Positions 53,116-61,267 of a stretch of DNA of 63,686 nucleotides are shown piece by piece. How positions within the stretch are numbered: position 1 is the stretch's first letter; every line of letters begins with the position of its first letter. The position numbers were made by a program, and so were the translations under genes. Below the pieces are notes generated by a model. The model was not told the DNA's origin. It did not search any database and saw only the letters and a list, made by a program, of their open reading frames with translations. Origin of the DNA: Rhizobium sp. Root483D2 (GTDB lineage Bacteria; Pseudomonadota; Alphaproteobacteria; Rhizobiales; Rhizobiaceae); contig NZ_LMFB01000033.1 in assembly GCF_001426685.1 (NCBI RefSeq), forward strand, positions 1 to 63,686. Direction: 5' to 3'.

Positions 53116-53775
53116 GTGGAAGCGATCACGGAGGCCGAAATCACCTTGGTGCTCGAGAGGTTTTACGAGAAAGTCCGGCGGGATCCGGAGATCGGACCCG
53201 TGTTCGACGTAGTGACCGACTGGGACGAGCACATCGTCCGGCTGTCCGAATTCTGGTCTTCCCTGATGCTGACTTCGGGTCGCTACAAGGGAAATCCGAT
53301 GTCGATGCATATGATGCATTCGGACAAGATCAGGCCGGGGATGTTCAACCAATGGCTTACTCTCTGGATGCAGACGACGTCGGAGCTCCTGACACAGTCA
53401 ATAGCGGCACTGATGCAGGCGAAGGCTTCCCGCATCGCCTCTCGGCTGTCGCTCACCGTCTGTGGTTCGCTACCTCCAGGCCCTGTCACCCATATCTCCC
53501 TGCCGAGGTCCAAACCCTACATGGTTACACAGGATTTCGATGAAAGTTCTATCCCAGCGGCCTTGCTGCGTGAACATTCGTTGAAGCCTGGCTCATGGGG
53601 CGTCGTCCGGATCACGGAAGGTTCGGTCGCCTTGGTTGCAGCAGGCCGAGAGATTCTAACCTCTCAAAGCTTCGGCCTCATTCTCCCGGAAATTCCCCAC
53701 CACCTCGAAACGCTCGGCCCGGTGAAATTCAGGATCGAGTTTTATGATCACGCACCGACCACAGACCAACATTGA
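53116..53775 (+). CDS. Group III truncated haemoglobin fused to a DUF1971 (YeaR-like) domain
   Basis: A 219-residue two-domain protein. Residues 1-117 are a group III truncated globin (RFYEKVRRDPEIGPVFD, proximal H65 in NPMSMHMMHSDKI, FNQWLTLWMQTT). Residues about 124-212 are a DUF1971 domain (ISLPRSKPYMVTQDFDESSI, LLREHSLKPGSWGVVRI, VKFRIEFYDH), like E. coli YeaR, a nitrate/NO-induced protein. The globin would bind NO or O2 and the DUF1971 cupin-like barrel may sense or process a product. It starts at GTG after TTAGGAGCGATAAT. The flavohaemoglobin gene follows in the same operon. Confidence 0.9.
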   Translation: MEAITEAEITLVLERFYEKVRRDPEIGPVFDVVTDWDEHIVRLSEFWSSLMLTSGRYKGNPMSMHMMHSDKIRPGMFNQWLTLWMQTTSELLTQSIAALMQAKASRIASRLSLTVCGSLPPGPVTHISLPRSKPYMVTQDFDESSIPAALLREHSLKPGSWGVVRITEGSVALVAAGREILTSQSFGLILPEIPHHLETLGPVKFRIEFYDHAPTTDQH

Positions 53776-53797
53776 AAAAAGAAGAAAGAGCACTTGG

Positions 53798-55012
53798 ATG
53801 CCAACTCCACTCTCCGCAAAAACCATTGAAATCGTAAAGGCGAGCGCCCCTGCACTGGCGGTTCATGGAACCGCGATTACAAAAGGCATGTACACACGCC
53901 TCTTCGAGCACGACCACATCCGAGGGCTTTTCAACCATTCCAATCAAGGCGAGGGCGGGTCGCAGGTCCACGCGTTGGCTGCGGCCATCCTGGCGTACGC
54001 ACGCAACATCGAAAATCTGGGTGTACTTGCGCCCGCGGTCGAGCGGATCGCCCACAAGCATATCGGCTACCATATTCTCCCCGAGCACTATCCCTATGTT
54101 GCGACAGCGCTGCGAGCTTCAATCTCGGACGTACTCGGCGAGGCGGCGACGCCGCAGTTGCTGGAAGCTTGGGGCGAAGCCTACTGGTTCCTCGCCGACA
54201 TCCTGAAAGAGCGTGAAGTGCAGTTGCGGTCTGAACTGCAGGCGGCGGTTGGGGGCTGGAACGGCTGGAGGCAATTCGTCATCGCTGAAAAGATCAAGGA
54301 GAGCGATGTTGTCACGTCTTTCGTACTACGCCCAGCCGACGGTCAGAAAGTAACCAGGCATCGTCCCGGCCAATATCTTACCTTCCGACTCACACTGAAT
54401 GACGGGCAAGAGGTCAAGCGGAACTATTCCATCTCGTGCGGGCCCAACAACGATTTCTACCGGATCTCCGTAAAAAGGGAGGCAATGGGGCAGGGAGGCT
54501 CCATTTACCTTCACGACCACACCTCCATTGGCGCAATCATTGAGGCCACGCCGCCTGCCGGAGACTTCTTCCTTCCGGATGAGCCAAAGCGGTCAATCGT
54601 CCTGCTGTCAGGCGGCGTGGGTCTGACGCCGATGGTCGCCATGCTTGAAGCTATCTCGGCCAGCTACCCCGACCTTGACGCGCATTTTGTCCACGGTGCT
54701 CTAAACAGCACCACGCATGCCATGGACCGCCACGTGCGTACATTGGCGTCTCAACACGGTCGCGTCGCTGTCCGAACGTTTTATAGCGATCCCGCTGACG
54801 CTGACGCAGCTGGGATCTCACACGATCATGACGGTATGATCTCGATTGAATGGCTCAAGGAGAATACTCCGTTCGCCTCAGCCGACTATTACCTTTGTGG
54901 CCCTAGGCCATTCCTAAAAGCGTTGGTTGGCGGTTTGTGGGAGGCAGGGATCGCGCCGGATCGGTTACACTACGAATTTTTCGGCCCAGCCGACGAGCTC
55001 ATTGCTGCTTGA
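53798..55012 (+). CDS. hmp: Flavohaemoglobin, nitric oxide dioxygenase
   Basis: A 404-residue flavohaemoglobin. The globin domain (1-140) has proximal His in RIAHKHIGYHILPEHYP. The FAD domain has RPGQYLTFRL and RNYSISCGP, and the NAD domain has VLLSGGVGLTPMVAML and the C-terminal FFGP. It converts NO and O2 to nitrate in the cytoplasm using NADH. The ATG at 53798 fits the family length; the upstream frame overlaps the fusion gene. It is the second gene of the NsrR-controlled operon. Confidence 0.96.
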   Translation: MPTPLSAKTIEIVKASAPALAVHGTAITKGMYTRLFEHDHIRGLFNHSNQGEGGSQVHALAAAILAYARNIENLGVLAPAVERIAHKHIGYHILPEHYPYVATALRASISDVLGEAATPQLLEAWGEAYWFLADILKEREVQLRSELQAAVGGWNGWRQFVIAEKIKESDVVTSFVLRPADGQKVTRHRPGQYLTFRLTLNDGQEVKRNYSISCGPNNDFYRISVKREAMGQGGSIYLHDHTSIGAIIEATPPAGDFFLPDEPKRSIVLLSGGVGLTPMVAMLEAISASYPDLDAHFVHGALNSTTHAMDRHVRTLASQHGRVAVRTFYSDPADADAAGISHDHDGMISIEWLKENTPFASADYYLCGPRPFLKALVGGLWEAGIAPDRLHYEFFGPADELIAA

Positions 55013-55063
55013 ACCATCACAGCCGGGGCCATTGGCCGCGGCGTCTCTCCGAAAGGCTACGCC

Positions 55064-56212
55064 ATGTGGAAACGCAAACTATCGATCGGCCTAAAACTCG
55101 CTTGGGCGCTCATGCTCGTCAACGCCTCTCCCTCCGTTGCATCCGCTCACGTCAAGTGGTTTGCACCGTACATTGTCGGTGCGCCGCCCGCGCCCATAAC
55201 GAAGACGCTGGCCGACACTTGGTTCTGGGCGGGCATCGCACTGGTTCTGGTGTTCTTTGTCATAACCAGAGCCCTCGAACTCTCCAGGTTCGGAAGCGCT
55301 GCTATCAGCGCACTCGACTATGTCACTAATCCGCTGTGGCAGCGACAAGACGACTATATCCGGGCCATAATCGGTGCGTTCTTCGTAGCCATTTTCGCGG
55401 TAGGGGGCGTCTATCTCACTCCAGACCTGAAGACTCCGGCAGAATGGGTATCCTGGCTACAGCTGGTTATCGCGTTCTGCGTCTTTTCGCGGCGGACGAT
55501 GCCCATCGCAGGGGTTGGTATCATCGCCCTCTGGATCTTGGCCCTGCGTGACTATGACCTGTTCCATTTATTCGACTACCTTGCCCTCGGGCTGGGCGTC
55601 GCCGCCTACCTTCTCCTCGAACCATTGAAAAACGAGTCGCTGCGAACGAGGCGCTTCGAAGCCCTACGTTGGGGACTGGCTATCGCCTTGATGTGGTCCA
55701 GCCTCGAGAAGTTCGCGTTCCCCAGTTGGTTCTATCCTCTTGTCGTGGAAAAACCGTTCCTGACTTTCGGGATGCCCCGGGACGTCTTTCTCCCGATGGC
55801 TGGGGTTACGGAATTCACTCTCGGCTTCGGATTGCTTTGGACCCCGCTGATACGGCGTCTTTCGGCACTGGCTTTGATCGTGATTTTTACGGCCGCCGTC
55901 TGGCCGTTCGGACGGGTTGATCTCATTGGACACGGCCTCATCATGGCGATCCTCCTCGCCGTGGCTGCCGATCACAGGACGGGGGTCGACGTTTTGACCA
56001 ACCTCAAGCGAGGCACATGGCGTATTCCGATAGGAATGGCCTCGGCGCTTGTGATCTTTTGCACCGCATACTGGGGTCTGCACCTTGCCTTCTATGGAAT
56101 CGACGGAAAACTGGACGGGCATGAAGGGCCGAAATCGACCCACTCCTATGATCCCGAGCATCCGCATGCCTACGGTAGAGAGGGAGAGATCGGCGGACAG
56201 CCACATCAGTGA
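55064..56212 (+). CDS. Multi-helix membrane protein of the NO operon
   Basis: A 382-residue protein with a predicted signal peptide (residues 1-28, ending SVASA) and about nine further membrane helices. The C-terminal tail is histidine-rich and cytoplasmic or periplasmic (STHSYDPEHPHAYGREGEIG). Cleavage would leave a free N-terminal His (HVKWFAPY), a geometry used for copper in other proteins. The inner part (LRWGLAIALMWSSLEKFAFP, LGFGLLWTP) resembles DoxX-like membrane proteins. It follows hmp after 51 bp and is likely in the NsrR regulon. The function is unknown. Confidence 0.8.
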   Translation: MWKRKLSIGLKLAWALMLVNASPSVASAHVKWFAPYIVGAPPAPITKTLADTWFWAGIALVLVFFVITRALELSRFGSAAISALDYVTNPLWQRQDDYIRAIIGAFFVAIFAVGGVYLTPDLKTPAEWVSWLQLVIAFCVFSRRTMPIAGVGIIALWILALRDYDLFHLFDYLALGLGVAAYLLLEPLKNESLRTRRFEALRWGLAIALMWSSLEKFAFPSWFYPLVVEKPFLTFGMPRDVFLPMAGVTEFTLGFGLLWTPLIRRLSALALIVIFTAAVWPFGRVDLIGHGLIMAILLAVAADHRTGVDVLTNLKRGTWRIPIGMASALVIFCTAYWGLHLAFYGIDGKLDGHEGPKSTHSYDPEHPHAYGREGEIGGQPHQ

Positions 56213-56267
56213 GTAACAACGCAATGCGCGGCTCGTATCGATGCGACGCCACAAGGGACACAACCCA

Positions 56268-56490
56268 TCATTTTCCCGGTGTCACAAGCTCCACATGACT
56301 TACACCTAGAGCTTTTGCCAGTTCATACAATCTAATCACCGTTGGTTTGCGTCGTCCGCGTTCCAATCCACTCAGATATTGCTGACTGTATTAGGCGCGG
56401 CAGTTTAAGCCCTTGAACGCCGAAAGCTGACCCCGGTGGCAAGCGTCAACGTATTGTAATATGTGTAAATTCAGAAAGTCATTGGGGTGA
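56268..56490 (-). pseudogene. XRE-family regulator remnant with in-frame stop
   Basis: On the minus strand, translation of 56400-56268 gives YSQQYLSGLERGRRKPTVIR followed by LYELAKALGVSHVELVTPGK, a clear XRE-type helix-turn-helix with its C-terminal part. The same frame continues upstream but a TAA codon interrupts it immediately before YSQQY, and no start codon is found further up. It is a short broken regulator. The expression of any fragment is unlikely. Confidence 0.75.
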
Positions 56491-56501
56491 ATTGAAAGCC
56501 G

Positions 56502-56840
56502 ATGACGGAGGTAAATGCCGCACCCAAATACAGCCAGCGCCGTGATCTACAGTCTGATGCTCACTTGCCGCGCCTGTGGAGTCGCCCCACTAACCTGGCT
56601 GCGTCATGTGCTAACTGGGCTGCCGCTGCGCGACAGGCGGCCGACATCGTCGATCTGCTGCTGTTCATGGCTTATGCCATGATGGGCGGGATCATCGTGG
56701 GAACGGTCGTGACGCTTTTGTGCCAGTACTCCGCGTGGCCTGGTTCCGCATACCGAGTGAAGACGATGCGTCGGCGACGCCAGAAGTCGCGGCACACTAG
56801 GGTCGAAGACGTTCTGCATCGTTTCCCATCTCTCTATTAG
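56502..56840 (+). CDS. Possible small single-helix membrane protein
   Basis: A 112-residue frame with one hydrophobic segment (IVDLLLFMAYAMMGGIIVGT, about residues 49-68) and a basic C terminus. I do not recognise it. The ribosome-binding site is weak (TTGAAAG). It lies in a decayed patch between two pseudogenes, so it may also be a remnant. Confidence 0.3.
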   Translation: MTEVNAAPKYSQRRDLQSDAHLPRLWSRPTNLAASCANWAAAARQAADIVDLLLFMAYAMMGGIIVGTVVTLLCQYSAWPGSAYRVKTMRRRRQKSRHTRVEDVLHRFPSLY

Positions 56841-56855
56841 CAAGGCGTGTTAACG

Positions 56856-57983
56856 ATGATTGTCAAATTTACCAAGCCTGGCCGTAATCTGATTACGGTT
56901 CTTATGTTGATACTTCTGACCGGCGTCACGGCGTGCGCTTCGCGGCCGCCATCATCTGTTCTCCAGCCTGTCCGGCTCGCACAGAACGAAAGCGAGAAGA
57001 TAACGCTCCTCGCTATCACAAACCGCGACTAGGAAGGTGACGGAAAGGGATTTGGAAGCCGTTGGGCGGCGAAACTCACTTACGAGAAATATGGCTTCTC
57101 CATACCTTCGGAGCGCAAATCCACCGCCATCGTTTATCCGTCAAAAAATCTGGACCCGCGCCGCCAATTCGCGGTCACGGCCCGCAAGCAACTTTCGGAA
57201 AGAGAACTTATAGACAATGCCACGAGCGCGGCGAATTTCGACGGCACTGTCGCGGTCTTTGTCCATGGCTACAACTACAGTTACCAGGAGGCGCTCTTTA
57301 GAACTGCGCAAGTGGCCGCTGACGCCAGGACCTTGAGCCCTCCGATACTTTTTTCGTGGCCCTCGGCGGCCAGCGTCACTGGTTATGTGACGGATAGGGA
57401 CGCGGCTCTTTATTCACGTGCGGAGCTGGAGCGCCTTCTTGGGGCACTCGCGAGGGATTCGAGAGTCAAACGCATCGTGCTGTTCGGCCACAGCATGGGT
57501 GGCTTTTTGTCGATGGAAGCCGCAGTCCAGCTTAAACTTCAGGGCAGACACGATGTAATGGGAAAGCTGCAGGTAGTGCTTGCCGCACCTGATATAGACG
57601 TCGACGTGTTCAGGTCTCAGCTGCGCGATCTTGGACAAATGCAGGCACCCATCACCCTTCTCGTGTCGAAAACCGACCGGGCGTTGACAATTTCCAGCGT
57701 CATTGGTGGTGAACGACCGCGCATAGGTCGATTAGATATTGACGATCCGACGATCCGACAGGCGGCAATCGCTAACCACGTCAACATAATAGACGTAACG
57801 TCAGCCGCGTCATCCGACGGTCTCGGACACGATCGCTATGCCGCGCTGGCACGGGTTAGCGGTGAGCTGCGTAAGGCAGAAGCGCAAAACCGTGATGGAG
57901 GGAATGTTGGAGCGCTGGTGTTTCAAGCCGCCGGCGCGTCTGTAGCCATCCCCGTTAATGTGACAGAGCGGCTCGCTAGGTAG
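56856..57983 (+). pseudogene. DUF900-type alpha/beta hydrolase lipoprotein interrupted by an amber codon
   Basis: One frame runs from ATG 56856 to 57983 and would encode about 375 residues, except for a single TAG at 57030-57032. Before it: a lipoprotein signal peptide (VLMLILLTGVTACAS, lipobox VTAC) and ITLLAITNRD. After it the frame continues without shift: FGSRWAAKLTYEKYGFSIPS, VFVHGYNYSYQEALF, then LFGHSMGGFLSMEA with the catalytic Ser, as in DUF900 hydrolases. NRD before the stop and EGDG after it fit the expected family sequence. It is either a very recent nonsense mutation, a sequencing error or read-through. No promoter is evident. Confidence 0.8.
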
Positions 57984-58508
57984 TGAGGGCCAAATTTGGT
58001 TTCCTCTGCGTTCATCCAACAATAACCTGGGTCAGATCGTTCATTTACGTAGACTTACCGACCAGCGCTCGAAAAGATGATGCCTTGATCAACCAGTATG
58101 TTGAACTTGTACCCGGGCCGAATCTCCAGCGTGGGCTGGACGTCCATGTTCCGTTGAATAGTCCGGTTAGCCCGGCCTACAGTCTCGGCGAAATTCCGCC
58201 GCACCGCGTCCGAGGCGGTGGACTGGGTTCCGCGCGTAGAGCTTCCGGAACGGTCATATCGATACCGTCCCGATAAGGGCGATCAGAACAGCTGAGCCGA
58301 ACGTCTTGAAATAATGGTTGTTCACCTTATCGTTGAAATCGCTATACCCTTGAGCCTCCGTTCCCAACATGGGGCAAGGATTATGATAACCCATCCAGCG
58401 ACGACCGAGCCGCTGCGGACTGGTCTCGCGCTGTCGATGATGATGTTCAGCTAAAGTGCCATGTTACGCACTCTTATCGGTTGAAGGAGCCACCGTGGCC
58501 CTAATTTA
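57984..58508. other. Intergenic region occupied by a conjugation relic
   Basis: Most of this stretch is the frameshifted trbI/virB10 remnant on the minus strand. Beyond it, nothing is recognised. Confidence 0.5.
58055..58440 (-). pseudogene. trbI: Relic of a TrbI/VirB10-type conjugation protein
   Basis: On the minus strand, 58375-58250 encodes GYSDFNDKVNNHYFKTFGSA and then VLIALIGT, the conserved C-terminal segment of TrbI/VirB10. After a frame change, 58220-58055 encodes NFAETVGRANRTIQRNMDVQ and PTLEIRPGYKFNILVDQGII, the end of the same protein. At about 58440-58390 RSGSVVAGWVI may be a scrap of the upstream AGxVIPxxLITGINSDLPG region. At least one frameshift and an internal deletion disable it. 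It shows that a type IV/conjugation gene set once lay here. Confidence 0.8.
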
Positions 58509-59432
58509 TCACGTTTTCACTTTGCAGTCGCATCTAATAATGTTGATCACGATATCGGCGGTGCGGTCGAGATAAGTGCGACCATCGGAAAGCCGTGCCG
58601 TCGGACTGATGTAACTCTGCGGGCCAACATGAGTGGCCGGGTCAAGGGAATGCACGGTAACGCTCCCTGCGTTCAGGGCTTTGTTCCATGGGCTACGCCG
58701 AAGAACACGCCACCTCTGTGGGAAAAGCCCGATACCCACCTTTTCGATCCAGTCATTTTTGCTGGTGAGGCGGTGTACGTGGCGTGCGTGCGTCAGGTCA
58801 TTAGCGCCGTTGTGGAAACCTCCGAGCATGATCAACCAAAGGGGAGAGCTGAGTTCGCTGAAGAGGCCTTCAAGTGCCCCGGTGGCGACCTGAGCGCCAC
58901 CGCTGTAGCAAAGAAGAACCACCGGTATGCCGTTGTCGGGCTCGTAACCCGCTAAGCGCAGCTGGCCTACGATCTGAGCGCTCACAGCTCGGTTGTATAG
59001 CGGGCGGTATCTACGATCCGATGCCACGAAAGTCTGCATTGCGTTGTGCAAAAACAGCGTTATTGCAAGGTGGTGTCGCAGCCAGTCCCAAATTGGTCGA
59101 CCCACAAGCGGGTCTGCCAACGGCGAATAAGGCTGAACCTGGCCTAGAACTCGCAGTTCGGGCGCTCTGGCAATAACGGCTTCGACAAGCTGGCCGCCGT
59201 CGCGGGTGTCATCGAAGCGTCGCTTGCCGATTCCATCCAAATAGACCACGTATGCGTGGGGTGGCTGACCTGGGTCCGCGCCTCTGGCGTAAGGCATTTC
59301 CGGCGGGAGAGTCGCGGTTAGTCGCCGCCGCCCTACGGTGTAGAGCACCAGTTCATAACGAGCCAGCAAGCCCTCGGCGAGGAGGACTGGCCCTAGCGCC
59401 AGGAGGCAGACGAGCCACGGGAAATCGCTCAT
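58509..59432 (-). CDS. Membrane-anchored alpha/beta-hydrolase-like protein
   Basis: A 307-residue protein with one N-terminal hydrophobic helix (WLVCLLALGPVLLAEGLL, residues 5-22). The following domain has HAYVVYLDGIGKR and VVLLCYSGGAQVATGALEG, a nucleophile-elbow-like GxSxG variant (C-Y-S-G-G). It may be an esterase or lipase-like enzyme; I know no named family. The ATG at 59432 overlaps the stop of the membrane gene upstream (ATGA), so the frame extending further upstream is not used. It is the last gene of a three-gene operon. Confidence 0.75.
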   Translation of the reverse strand: MSDFPWLVCLLALGPVLLAEGLLARYELVLYTVGRRRLTATLPPEMPYARGADPGQPPHAYVVYLDGIGKRRFDDTRDGGQLVEAVIARAPELRVLGQVQPYSPLADPLVGRPIWDWLRHHLAITLFLHNAMQTFVASDRRYRPLYNRAVSAQIVGQLRLAGYEPDNGIPVVLLCYSGGAQVATGALEGLFSELSSPLWLIMLGGFHNGANDLTHARHVHRLTSKNDWIEKVGIGLFPQRWRVLRRSPWNKALNAGSVTVHSLDPATHVGPQSYISPTARLSDGRTYLDRTADIVINIIRCDCKVKT

Positions 59433-59938
59433 ACGATCGCGTCCTTCTCTGCCGCACTGGCAATTCTCCGCCCTATAAGCCGCCGGACTGCTTGGACCGT
59501 AACAGCCAGCCCAAATCCGGCAACAGCGACGCAGGCACCCGACGTCCACCACCCTAATCCGGACGCTGCTGCAATCGGTCCCACAAGTCCCGTCCCGACA
59601 CCAACGATAAGGAGGGTGTGCAGAAACGGCCCCAGCAGTGGGAACGCGAGGATAGCGGACAACAGCAATGGTGCGAGCAGGTTAGGTGTCCAGACGAGGC
59701 CTGTTGTCGCGATTAGTCGGAGTTCCGGCTGAGAGGCAGACCGTACGAGGTCCGCGGCGGCCCACGCGGCAATAGGCCAGGATGCGATGACGGTTCCTTC
59801 AACCACTGTGCCGGTTACTAAGAGCCCGATTACGAAATAAAGCGAACTCTTGTTGCGACTTGCGATTAGGGGCAGAAGCCGCCCGGCACTCTCGGAAAGC
59901 CCGGAGAGGGCCAGTAGGACGATAACAGTATGTGACAT
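59429..59938 (-). CDS. Small polytopic membrane protein of a glycosyltransferase operon
   Basis: A 169-residue membrane protein with five or so hydrophobic segments (residues 3-20, 33-55, 78-100, 102-125, 130-152). I do not recognise a family. It lies 3 bp after the glycosyltransferase gene and overlaps the hydrolase-like gene by 4 nt, so all three are co-translated. A transport or scaffolding role for a glycosylated lipid is speculative. Confidence 0.72.
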   Translation of the reverse strand: MSHTVIVLLALSGLSESAGRLLPLIASRNKSSLYFVIGLLVTGTVVEGTVIASWPIAAWAAADLVRSASQPELRLIATTGLVWTPNLLAPLLLSAILAFPLLGPFLHTLLIVGVGTGLVGPIAAASGLGWWTSGACVAVAGFGLAVTVQAVRRLIGRRIASAAEKDAIV

Positions 59939-59941
59939 GGT

Positions 59942-61156
59942 TCAGGGCCCTCGTTTACGACCTGATGCTGCGCCTCCGCTTATGTCCTGGGCATACCGTT
60001 CAATCACATCGGCGGCACGCCGCGCTCCGCCAGCTCGCTCCTGCGCCGTGCGCTGTACAGCGGCCGATGCACGAAAGCTCGGCTCATTCAAAAGGCGCCA
60101 GGCGGTGGCATTCACCGTTTCCACAGTGGCTTCATCCGTGCGAATGGAGAGGCCAGCACCGAGCTCGACGACCCGCCGAGCAACCAGTGGCTGGTCCGCC
60201 CCCTGTGGCACGACGAGCGTCGGGACCCCGGCCCGCATTGCCTCATTGACGCTGTTCATTCCGCCGTGCGTCACGAATAGCGCTGCACGGTCGAGCACCC
60301 GTAGTTGAGGGACTGATTGCACGGCCAGCACGTTTGACGGCAGTGTACCCAGTTCTTCCGGTTGAGTATGCCCAGTTGATATGACAACCGTTCCCCCCAG
60401 TGGTGCAAGGGCAATTGCGAAGGTCCGAAGTAGGGCCGGTCCAGCGTCGAATACTGTTCCCAGAGATGCGTACAGCACAGGGTCTTTGAGCTTGAAGGCG
60501 TCAAAGGCTGGGTCACTTGGGCGTGAACCCACGCTGGCACCAACGAACTCATAGGACTGATCGAAAGCTTCGGCTTCAGGTTGGAATGCGCCAGAGGTGA
60601 ACACTAGGTTGAGCTTTGCCTCCGCGTTCAATAGATCGATCAAAGGTAGGCTGCCGGTTTGGTAGCGGCGGCTTAAAGCTATACGTGCGCACGCATATCT
60701 CCAGGCGATACGGGGATGACTCAATGCAGCGGCCACTAAACCCTGGGAGACGCCTGTGGGGCTTTCTACTTGCCGGTTGAACGCAAATGTCGTGAATGTC
60801 GCCACCGCTGGGACGCCAAGCTCACGCGCGGCCACTGCGCCCCACGGACAAGCTGCCCCGTGCACTATCAGGTCGGGACCAATGTCGCGAAGATCAGAGA
60901 GTACGCCGGGCATTAATTCAAGAGAGGTCCTTGCAAGCTCTTCCAGTAGCGCAAGTGGGATCGGGGGGTCCGGCAGGGGTATGTAGCCTTCGGTGTATAG
61001 GTGGACCTGCGCTCCAGCAGCCTCAATCTCGGCCGCGAACGAAGGGAATGTGTGGTATGTCAATGTGTGGCCGCGGCTGGCGAGCTCCGCGACGACGGGA
61101 AGTGTTGGGTTGATGTAGCCATGCATGCCGATGTTGAGAAACGAGACGGTGCTCAT
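59942..61156 (-). CDS. GT1-family (MGT-type) glycosyltransferase
   Basis: A 404-residue GT-B glycosyltransferase of the macrolide/UDP-glucosyltransferase type. The N-terminal acceptor domain begins VSFLNIGMHGYINPTLPVVA. The nucleotide-sugar signature lies at 270-340: LAVQSVPQLRVLDRAALFVT, HGGMNSVNEAMRAGVPTLVV, PQGADQPLVARRV. It transfers a sugar from a UDP-sugar to a hydrophobic small molecule. GGAGG lies upstream of the ATG. It opens an operon with the membrane protein and hydrolase-like gene, driven by the operator-linked promoter at 61235. Confidence 0.92.
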   Translation of the reverse strand: MSTVSFLNIGMHGYINPTLPVVAELASRGHTLTYHTFPSFAAEIEAAGAQVHLYTEGYIPLPDPPIPLALLEELARTSLELMPGVLSDLRDIGPDLIVHGAACPWGAVAARELGVPAVATFTTFAFNRQVESPTGVSQGLVAAALSHPRIAWRYACARIALSRRYQTGSLPLIDLLNAEAKLNLVFTSGAFQPEAEAFDQSYEFVGASVGSRPSDPAFDAFKLKDPVLYASLGTVFDAGPALLRTFAIALAPLGGTVVISTGHTQPEELGTLPSNVLAVQSVPQLRVLDRAALFVTHGGMNSVNEAMRAGVPTLVVPQGADQPLVARRVVELGAGLSIRTDEATVETVNATAWRLLNEPSFRASAAVQRTAQERAGGARRAADVIERYAQDISGGAASGRKRGP

Positions 61157-61234
61157 CGACGTCCTCCAGGTGCCTCCGGTTGTGGCGACACATCTATCGT
61201 TCCGTCTATAACGAAAGCGGACATTTGATATCCT

Positions 61235-61246
61235 ATACGAAGGTTC
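61235..61246 (-). promoter_or_regulatory. FixJ/StyR-type operator of the glycosyltransferase operon
   Basis: On the minus strand the site reads GAACCTTCGTATAGG, identical over 15 bp to the site at 16632. A minus-strand TATAGA at 61210-61205 begins 30.5 bp from the centre, predicting a leader of about 42 nt. Confidence 0.65.
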
Positions 61247-61267
61247 GGGAAGGTAGCCGTGCTTGCG

